From positions 1 through 11,325 of the forward strand of contig JASHSY010000378.1 of the NCBI GenBank assembly GCA_030040825.1: a stretch of DNA of 11,325 nt. The letters run 5' to 3'. The position numbers and the translations under genes are program-made. The stretch comes from Xanthobacteraceae bacterium. GTDB lineage: Bacteria; Pseudomonadota; Alphaproteobacteria; Rhizobiales; Xanthobacteraceae. Within the stretch, counting starts at the first letter, position 1. Each line of letters begins with the position of its first letter. Below, in pieces: positions 6,195 to 11,325 of this stretch. The notes under the pieces are model-generated. The model saw only the letters and a list, made by a program, of their open reading frames with translations, had not been told where the DNA came from and searched no databases.

Positions 6195-7880
6195 TCAGGC
6201 CGCGTCGCTCGCCGCGCTCAGCAATAGCGGCGTTTGCGCGACCACCATGTTGCGGCCACGCCGCTTCGCGGCGTAAAGCGCCCGGTCTGCTGTTTCGACC
6301 AAATCGGCGGCTTCTTGGCCGGGATGTGGAACCATTGCCGCAACGCCAATGCTAATGGTCACGATCCCGGCGGTGGTTTCGGCGTGCGCAATCAGCAGGT
6401 CTTCGATCGACTGACGCGCTTCCTCGGCAAGAGCCTTCGCCCGGTCGATTTCCAATCGCGGCAACAATAGCGCAAATTCCTCACCACCGTAGCGGGCGAC
6501 CAGAACCGCCTCTTCCAGCGTCACCAGCGACAAGGTCTCGCCGACCGCGCGCAGGCTCGCGTCGCCACGCACATGGCCATAGCGGTCGTTGAACAGCTTG
6601 AAATGATCGATGTCGATCATCATTAACGCCAGCGGGTGGCACCTTTCGCCCGCCCGCCGCCATTCGTTGTTCAGGTCGCGGTCGAAGCCGCGGCGGTTGG
6701 CCAAGCCGGTAAGCCCGTCGAGGCTCGCCAACTCCTCGAGATGCTGGTTGGCGATCTGCAGTTCCTCTTCGCGCGCCGCCAACTTGCACGCCATGTCGTC
6801 AAACGCGGTGGCCAGCGGTTCGAACTCGGCGAGCCACGGCTCGTCGGTGGCGCGGACCTGGAGGTCGCCGCGGCCAAGCCGTGTTGCCACGCGCGCCAGC
6901 GACTGGATCGGCCGCAGAATGAGCCGCTCGCCGCCGAACCAGACCGTAAGCAGAACCAGCATTCCGAACAATCCGAGCTGCAAATAAGCGACGGTTATCT
7001 CGTGGTCGACGCTGCCATGCACGACGGCTTCGTCGAGGCCGACGGCAAGATGAGCGCGAGTCCACGGCAGCCGGACAAAGGCGAAAATGCGCCGGACTCC
7101 ATCGAAGCCCATTGTCGTCATCGTGCCTTCGTCTTTCGTCAGCATGTCGCGTACCAACGGCGTTTCCGCGAAATTCCTGCCGATGAGCAAACCCTGATCG
7201 GCAGAGGCGGCGAGCAACGTGCCGCTGCCGTCGATCAGGTCGACCGACGTATCGGGACGCAGCGCGGCCGTCGCCCCCAGGTTGCCCATCCATTGCAGGT
7301 TGATCGAGGCAAGGACCACACCGTCAATCGAGCCGTCGGCTTTGAGCACCGGGTAAGTCGCAATCAGTCCCGGGAGTTGATGGACGCGGCTGATCAAATA
7401 ATCGCTCAAAACGAAATCATGGGTATGCAGCGCGGTCTGGAAGTACGAGCGATCGGAAATATTCAATCCGACGCCGCGCGCGTCCGTCGCGCATTTAATG
7501 CGGCCGTCAAGGCCGGCCACATTTAACCCGCGCAGCCAAGACACGTTGCCGACCAATTCACTAAGCGCGCGGTTGCAGCCGGCCTCATCGGACGGCATAC
7601 GCGTATAGGCACGCGCCACCACTTGCAGGAGAGCGCGCATGGAAGAAACTGCCTCACGTTGCGCCGCGGCGGCGCCATGCGCGAGATCCATCGCTTGCGA
7701 CAATGCAAGCTCCGCCCGGCCGGCCCGCGCACGTCCGAGGCCGCGCACCCGCTCGATCATCAGCGGGGCGATTGCCAACAGTGCGATAACGAGCAGGCGC
7801 GCGCGGATGCTCAACAGCGGTTTGTCACGCCGCGAGCGTTTGGCCGACCCGTTGGCAGGCTTGACGTCGACTTCCGACAT
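6195..7880 (-). CDS. Membrane-bound diguanylate cyclase: Cache-like sensor, HAMP, GGDEF
   Basis: This 561-residue protein has a basic N-terminus, a first membrane helix at about 24-42, a periplasmic region to about 298 with Cache/PDC-like segments (LNISDRSYFQTAL, SDYLISRVHQLPGLIATYPV, GVVLASINLQWM), a second helix at about 300-318, HAMP at about 320-372, a short coiled linker, and a GGDEF domain from about 385 to 545. The active-site motif is GGEEF at 465-469, with DGLTGLANRRGFD and DIDHFK also intact, so it should make c-di-GMP from two GTP in response to an external signal. The RxxD product-inhibition site expected just upstream of the motif is absent (sequence EEAVLVARYGGEEF). There is no EAL domain. 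It starts at ATG 7880-7878 and is divergent from yggS with 103 bases between them. Confidence 0.93.
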   Translation of the reverse strand: MSEVDVKPANGSAKRSRRDKPLLSIRARLLVIALLAIAPLMIERVRGLGRARAGRAELALSQAMDLAHGAAAAQREAVSSMRALLQVVARAYTRMPSDEAGCNRALSELVGNVSWLRGLNVAGLDGRIKCATDARGVGLNISDRSYFQTALHTHDFVLSDYLISRVHQLPGLIATYPVLKADGSIDGVVLASINLQWMGNLGATAALRPDTSVDLIDGSGTLLAASADQGLLIGRNFAETPLVRDMLTKDEGTMTTMGFDGVRRIFAFVRLPWTRAHLAVGLDEAVVHGSVDHEITVAYLQLGLFGMLVLLTVWFGGERLILRPIQSLARVATRLGRGDLQVRATDEPWLAEFEPLATAFDDMACKLAAREEELQIANQHLEELASLDGLTGLANRRGFDRDLNNEWRRAGERCHPLALMMIDIDHFKLFNDRYGHVRGDASLRAVGETLSLVTLEEAVLVARYGGEEFALLLPRLEIDRAKALAEEARQSIEDLLIAHAETTAGIVTISIGVAAMVPHPGQEAADLVETADRALYAAKRRGRNMVVAQTPLLLSAASDAA

Positions 7881-7983
7881 ATTGCATTCCCCGCCCCCAG
7901 GTTCCGGAAGTTAGTAGAAACGCGTAAAAATCGACTTCGCCCTGCCGTTAAAATTTGAATGGTTCAGCCGCGGCATTCACCAA

Positions 7984-8676
7984 ATGGAAACCACGATACG
8001 AGCGGACGGACTGGCCACAGTACGCGCAGAAATTGTTCGCGCCTGTCGTGACGCCGGCCGCGATCCCACAAGCGTTACGCTGGTGGCGGTGAGCAAGACT
8101 TTCGACGCCGCGGCAATCGAGCCGGTGCTTGCGGCCGGTCAACACGTATTCGGCGAGAACCGGGTGCAGGAAGCCAAGGCAAAATGGCCCGCGCTGATTG
8201 CCCGGCAAAAGCAGCGCGGCCACACCGTCGAACTGCACCTCGTTGGCTCGCTGCAATCCAACAAGGCGAAGGACGCCGTAGCGTTATTCGATGCCATTCA
8301 TTCGGTCGATCGCCCCGGACTTGCGGAAACTTTGGCCAAGGAAATTGCCAAGCAAGGGCGGCGACCGCTGCTGTTTGTCGAGATCAATACGGGCGACGAG
8401 CCGCAAAAGGCCGGTATTCAACCGCGGGACGCCGATGCATTTATTGCTGCCTGCCGTGACCGCTATGCCCTGGCCATTGCAGGTTTGATGTGCATTCCGC
8501 CGGTTAACGAAGCGCCGGCGCCGCATTTTGCGCTTACCGCCAAGATTGCGCGGCGAAATGGCCTCAAGCTCCTGTCGATGGGAATGAGCGCGGACTTTGC
8601 GGTCGCCATTGCCTTTGGCGCCACGCATGTGCGTGTCGGCACTGCAATCTTCGGCTCGCGGCCCATAATCGCATAG
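7984..8676 (+). CDS. yggS: YggS/PLPBP-family pyridoxal-phosphate homeostasis protein
   Basis: This is a 230-residue single-domain cytoplasmic protein, the normal length for the family. The PLP-binding Lys is K38 in VAVSKTF; other family signatures are FGENRVQE at about 57-63, HLVGSLQSNKAK at 85-96, LSMGMSADF at 197-205 and VRVGTAIFG at 216-224. Family members bind pyridoxal 5'-phosphate in an alanine-racemase-like barrel without known catalytic activity and affect vitamin B6 and amino acid/keto acid balance. ATG 7984 is the first start consistent with homologues; its ribosome-binding site is weak. It ends 16 bases from the convergent YkuD-family gene. Nothing in the sequence links its function to the divergent diguanylate cyclase. 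Confidence 0.94.
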   Translation: METTIRADGLATVRAEIVRACRDAGRDPTSVTLVAVSKTFDAAAIEPVLAAGQHVFGENRVQEAKAKWPALIARQKQRGHTVELHLVGSLQSNKAKDAVALFDAIHSVDRPGLAETLAKEIAKQGRRPLLFVEINTGDEPQKAGIQPRDADAFIAACRDRYALAIAGLMCIPPVNEAPAPHFALTAKIARRNGLKLLSMGMSADFAVAIAFGATHVRVGTAIFGSRPIIA

Positions 8677-8692
8677 TGCGGCGCCTAATTGC

Positions 8693-9229
8693 CTAGTAGT
8701 GAATTATGATTCGGGTTTTTGGCCCAAGCCGGCCGACGAGCTGCAGGAGGTCATGCCGACGAAGCGCAACACACCCGGCGGTTGGCGCAAAACCAGGCCG
8801 TGCCACGTGGATGAAAACGGCGCTGCCGCGGCCTGCCACGCGCGGGCGCGTGTTGTGATCGATCTCCACGAAGAGGTCGTAGAGCCCGTCGTCGCGCCAC
8901 AATCGGTCGCCCGGTGTATTGGCCGAACGGCGGAAAGGCCGATTGTAGTTCCGGTCGGACGGGTCTTCGCTCCAGGCGTCCAACCGTCCGATGGGCCGCC
9001 TTGGCAACCGCGATGACGCCGGGCGCGGCAGGCGATCGGCTCGCCACCACAGCCGAAGCGGATGAAACTGTCCGGCTGGGGTCGCACCATCGCCTTCGCG
9101 CTTGTTGGCTCGCACGCCGCTACGGCCAAGGGCTACCGGCATGGTAAAGCCGCCGGCGCGCAGCCAGCCTTGCGACCGCCGGCCCGGCCGTGCGCTGATG
9201 TGGATTGTACGAAGAAAAGACCGTTGCAT
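8693..9229 (-). CDS. L,D-transpeptidase catalytic-domain (YkuD family) protein
   Basis: This 178-residue protein ends with the YkuD active-site region: His at 141 in AVFIHVARPGFAP and the nucleophilic Cys at 153 in TAGCVAL. The front half (residues 32-55) has the family segment VALGRSGVRANKREGDGATPAG. It resembles the short COG3786-type members found in alphaproteobacteria. L,D-transpeptidases cross-link peptidoglycan or attach proteins to it in the periplasm, yet no signal peptide or membrane helix is visible from ATG 9229-9227; either the true start is further upstream, export is non-classical, or the enzyme acts on another substrate. It converges with yggS and is divergent from the response regulator gene, with 138 bases between the start codons. 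Confidence 0.85.
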   Translation of the reverse strand: MQRSFLRTIHISARPGRRSQGWLRAGGFTMPVALGRSGVRANKREGDGATPAGQFHPLRLWWRADRLPRPASSRLPRRPIGRLDAWSEDPSDRNYNRPFRRSANTPGDRLWRDDGLYDLFVEIDHNTRPRVAGRGSAVFIHVARPGFAPTAGCVALRRHDLLQLVGRLGPKTRIIIHY

Positions 9230-9367
9230 GCTGGAGACCCAGGCCCTTGCCGAATTCCCAACGCCGGCTTGCTTCTGTATCCTTGACTGTCTACTTGGCG
9301 CCAGCGGCGCTGCAAATCGATTGACAAGCCACTATTGACCGGCCACCGGCCGCGGGGGTCCTGATTG
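9230..9367. promoter_or_regulatory. Divergent promoter region between YkuD-family gene and response regulator
   Basis: These 138 bases must carry the promoters of both genes unless they are read from further away. On the plus strand TTGACT (9283-9288) and TTGACA (9321-9326) resemble -35 boxes, but neither has a good -10 at 16-18 bases. A short GC-rich inverted repeat, GCGCC/GGCGC around AGC, lies at about 9299-9311, and CCGGCC is repeated near 9339-9351. The individual elements are weak. Confidence 0.35.
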
Positions 9368-10054
9368 ATGCCCAACACGCGCAAAATCCTCATTGTCGAC
9401 GACGATGCCGAGCTGCGCGATGCGCTGACCGAGCAGCTGTCGCTGCACGAGGAGTTCGAGGCGGTCGGTGCGGAAAACGGCGCCAAAGGCGTCCAGGCGG
9501 CCAAGACCGGGCAAATCGATCTGGTCATCATGGATGTCGGCTTGCCAGACATCGACGGGCGCGAAGCCGTGCGTATCCTGCGCAAGAATGGCTTCAAGGC
9601 GCCGATCATCATGCTCACCGGCCATGACACCGATTCCGACACTATCCTCGGGCTGGAATCTGGCGCCAACGATTATGTTACCAAGCCGTTCCGTTTCGCC
9701 GTGCTGCTGGCGCGGATCCGCGCCCAGCTTCGCCAGCATGAGGCGAGCGAAGACGCCATCTTCACGATCGGCCCCTATACATTCCGGCCAAGCTCGAAGC
9801 TGTTGCTAAATCCGAAAGGCGGCAAAGTCCGCCTAACGGAAAAAGAAACATCGATTTTGCGCTACCTCTACCGCGCCGGCCAGCGGCCGGTGTCGCGCGA
9901 AACGCTGCTGCAAGAGGTCTGGGGCTATAATTCCGGGGTAACGACGCACACGCTGGAAACGCATATCTACCGGCTGCGGCAGAAGATCGAGAAGGATGTC
10001 GCCGCCCCCGCGATCCTCGTCACCGAGGCCGGCGGCTACAAACTGGTGCCGTAA
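9368..10054 (+). CDS. cenR: OmpR-family response regulator, CenR-like
   Basis: The 228-residue protein has an N-terminal receiver domain (acid pocket D11-D13, phospho-acceptor D56 in VIMDVGLPD, T84 in MLTG, K106 in TKPF) and a C-terminal winged-helix DNA-binding domain from about residue 130, with the recognition region EVWGYNSGVTTHTLETHIYRLRQKIE. The receiver start DDDAELRDALTEQLSL and the linker SEDAIFTIGPYTFRPSSKLL are reminiscent of CenR, the essential envelope regulator of Caulobacter and relatives; I assign it from memory of that family, so treat the symbol as probable. ATG 9368 is used; an in-frame TTG lies one codon earlier. No sensor kinase gene is in the window. A cNMP-binding-domain gene follows after 10 bases, surely in the same transcript. 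Confidence 0.85.
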   Translation: MPNTRKILIVDDDAELRDALTEQLSLHEEFEAVGAENGAKGVQAAKTGQIDLVIMDVGLPDIDGREAVRILRKNGFKAPIIMLTGHDTDSDTILGLESGANDYVTKPFRFAVLLARIRAQLRQHEASEDAIFTIGPYTFRPSSKLLLNPKGGKVRLTEKETSILRYLYRAGQRPVSRETLLQEVWGYNSGVTTHTLETHIYRLRQKIEKDVAAPAILVTEAGGYKLVP

Positions 10055-10064
10055 TCCAAACGAC

Positions 10065-10529
10065 ATGACAATCGAGGACGATATTGCGTTCCTTGAGCGG
10101 ATCGCCACTCTCCGGCAGCTTGGCGCGCCGGCGTTGCGCATCCTCGCCATCGGCGCCGAGAGTTATCGCGTGGACGAGGGCCAGGTTTTGTTCGTGGCCG
10201 GTGAGGCCACCGATGGCGCCTACATCGTGCAAGAAGGCTCATTCACGCTGCTGCCGGAAACCGGCGGCGAGGCCGCCGTGGTCGCCGGGCCGGGCACCTT
10301 GCTTGGCGAATCTGCGTTGCTTGCCGAAACCAGACGCCCGGCTACCGCGACGGCGCGCGAGAACGCGACGGTACTGCGGATTTCGCGCGCGATGTTTTTG
10401 AAGATGCTCGAAAGCTTTCCGGATGCGGCGGCGCGCCTGCGCGAGGTTATTGCCGCGCGCACCAATGAGTGGGCGCGCGACATGGAAAATATTCGCACTG
10501 CGCTCGTTGACGGCAGCAAGCCGCACTAG
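10065..10529 (+). CDS. Stand-alone cyclic-nucleotide-binding-domain protein
   Basis: This 154-residue cytoplasmic protein consists of one Crp-type beta-barrel (about residues 20-120) and a helical tail. The phosphate-binding cassette is intact: GESALL at 81-86 followed by RRPATA at 90-95, with the conserved Glu and Arg that contact the ribose and cyclic phosphate of cAMP or cGMP. There is no DNA-binding domain, kinase or channel, so it probably acts by binding a partner. The start ATG 10065 comes 10 bases after the response regulator stop; an in-frame upstream start at 9996 would overlap that gene and lacks support. The tight spacing suggests it modulates the regulator or its kinase, which is inference. 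It converges with the acyl-CoA synthetase gene, 15 bases apart. Confidence 0.85.
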   Translation: MTIEDDIAFLERIATLRQLGAPALRILAIGAESYRVDEGQVLFVAGEATDGAYIVQEGSFTLLPETGGEAAVVAGPGTLLGESALLAETRRPATATARENATVLRISRAMFLKMLESFPDAAARLREVIAARTNEWARDMENIRTALVDGSKPH

Positions 10530-10544
10530 CGGCCCCGGCGCGCG

Positions 10545-11325
10545 TTAGACGATCCGGGTCTTGTGACCCGCCCAGTAGCGCTCGCGCAGCACGCGTTTGT
10601 AAAGCTTGCCGGTCGGCAGCCGCGGCAGTTCGGCCTCAAAATCGATCGAGCGCGGACATTTGATATGGGCGAGATGCTCGGCACAAAATGCCATCAACTC
10701 GCCGGCCAATTCCGGACCGGGGCTATTGCCGGGCATGAGCTGGACCGCCGCTTTCACCTCCTCGCCGAGGTCCTGGTTGGGCACGCCGAACACCGCGGCG
10801 TCGGCGACCTTCGGATGCGTGATCAAAAGGTTTTCGCATTCCTGCGGATAAATATTCACTCCGCCCGAGATGATCATAAAGGTCGCGCGATCGGTGAGAT
10901 AGAGATAGCCGTCGTTGTCGAGGTAGCCGACGTCACCCACCGTGGTCAGCGAGCCGTCGGCCGACCGCGCCTTCGCCGTCGCCTCCGGGTCGTTGAAATA
11001 TTCGAACGGCCTTGCGGTCTTAAACCACAGCGTGCCCGGCGTCCCGATCGGGCACGGCTTTGAATCCTCATCGAGGATGTGCAGCTCGCCAAACAGCACT
11101 TTGCCGACGGTGCCAGGATGCGTGAGCCATTCGGCGCTGTCGCACGCCGAAAATCCCATCGCTTCGGTCATGCCGTAATATTCCAGAATAATCGGCCCCC
11201 ACCACTCGATCATCCGCTGCTTGACCGGGACCGGACATGGCGCTGCGGCATGGACGGCGCATTCCAGCGACGACAGATCGTAACGGCGGCGCGCGGCATC
11301 TGGCAGCTTGAGCATGCGCGAGAAC
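10545..11325 (-). CDS. Acyl-CoA synthetase (AMP-dependent ligase), 5' end outside the window
   Basis: About 259 C-terminal residues are visible, entering at the window edge (codons for FSRMLKLPDAARRRYDLSSL) and ending at TAA 10547-10545. The ANL-superfamily core motifs from the middle onward are present: EYYGMTEAMGF (A5), VGDVGYLDNDGYLYLTDR (A7 with the adenylate-binding Asp), MIISGGVNIYPQECE (A8 hinge) and LPRLPTGKLYKRVLRE with the catalytic Lys (A10). The enzyme would join a carboxylic acid to CoA through an acyl-AMP intermediate. The P-loop and most of the acid-binding pocket lie outside the window, so chain length or aromatic preference cannot be judged; the wording resembles FadD-like long- or medium-chain ligases. 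The Met at 11315 is internal and is not the start. Confidence 0.92.
   Translation of the reverse strand, partial: FSRMLKLPDAARRRYDLSSLECAVHAAAPCPVPVKQRMIEWWGPIILEYYGMTEAMGFSACDSAEWLTHPGTVGKVLFGELHILDEDSKPCPIGTPGTLWFKTARPFEYFNDPEATAKARSADGSLTTVGDVGYLDNDGYLYLTDRATFMIISGGVNIYPQECENLLITHPKVADAAVFGVPNQDLGEEVKAAVQLMPGNSPGPELAGELMAFCAEHLAHIKCPRSIDFEAELPRLPTGKLYKRVLRERYWAGHKTRIV

Noticed and set aside
6636..7526. Open frame of 296 codons on the plus strand opposite the diguanylate cyclase
   Set aside because: The opposite strand carries full GGDEF, HAMP and Cache-like motifs; the plus-strand product resembles no family and is an antisense shadow.
9996..10064. Earlier in-frame start for the cNMP-binding protein
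   Set aside because: It would lie within the end of the response regulator gene, and the extra residues are a Pro/Ser/Arg-rich out-of-frame reading of it.
1..11325. CRISPR arrays, tRNA or rRNA genes, transposases, attachment sites, toxin-antitoxin pairs
   Set aside because: I looked for repeated spacer-like units, tRNA-like cloverleafs and recombinase motifs and found none that I could support by eye.

Overview
The window is GC-rich chromosomal DNA, most likely from an alphaproteobacterium of the order Hyphomicrobiales (Bradyrhizobium/Rhodopseudomonas/Xanthobacteraceae-like). This placement rests on the type of genes present: a Tat-exported branched-chain-type ABC cassette, a CenR-like response regulator, a cytosolic-looking YkuD protein and a compact gene layout with stop/start overlaps. 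It is inferred by eye, without a search. I see no rRNA, tRNA, CRISPR array, transposase or phage gene.

Layout. 1-225 (+) is the 3' end of a serine carboxypeptidase (peptidase S10). 337-4971 (+) is a complete five-gene HAAT-family (Liv-type) ABC importer: a Tat-dependent binding protein, two permeases and two ATPases. The four membrane and ATPase genes overlap by 4 bases each. A strong stem-loop separates the binding-protein gene from the rest. Just downstream, on the opposite strand at about 5000-5152, lies what reads as the C-terminal tail of a second, different LivF ATPase, probably a gene remnant. 5184-5678 (-) is an uncharacterised lipoprotein. 5679-6026 is a gene-free divergent region. 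6027-6125 (+) is a 32-residue Pro-rich lipoprotein followed by a clear intrinsic terminator. 6195-7880 (-) is a membrane-bound diguanylate cyclase, divergent from 7984-8676 (+), a YggS/PLPBP pyridoxal-phosphate protein. 8693-9229 (-) is an L,D-transpeptidase-fold (YkuD) protein, divergent from 9368-10054 (+), an OmpR-family regulator resembling CenR. A cyclic-nucleotide-binding-domain protein follows it 10 bases downstream (10065-10529). 10545-11325 (-) is the C-terminal two thirds or so of an acyl-CoA synthetase that runs off the window.

How the parts may work together. The left third is one nutrient-uptake unit whose substrate cannot be read from sequence; the neighbouring peptidase makes an amino acid or peptide-derived compound plausible but unproven. 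The right half groups envelope and signalling functions: two lipoproteins, a YkuD protein, a CenR-like envelope regulator, a cNMP-binding partner and a c-di-GMP synthase. No single new multi-gene system is obvious. The observations most worth checking are the livF-like remnant, the response regulator/cNMP pair, and the tiny lipoprotein transcript.
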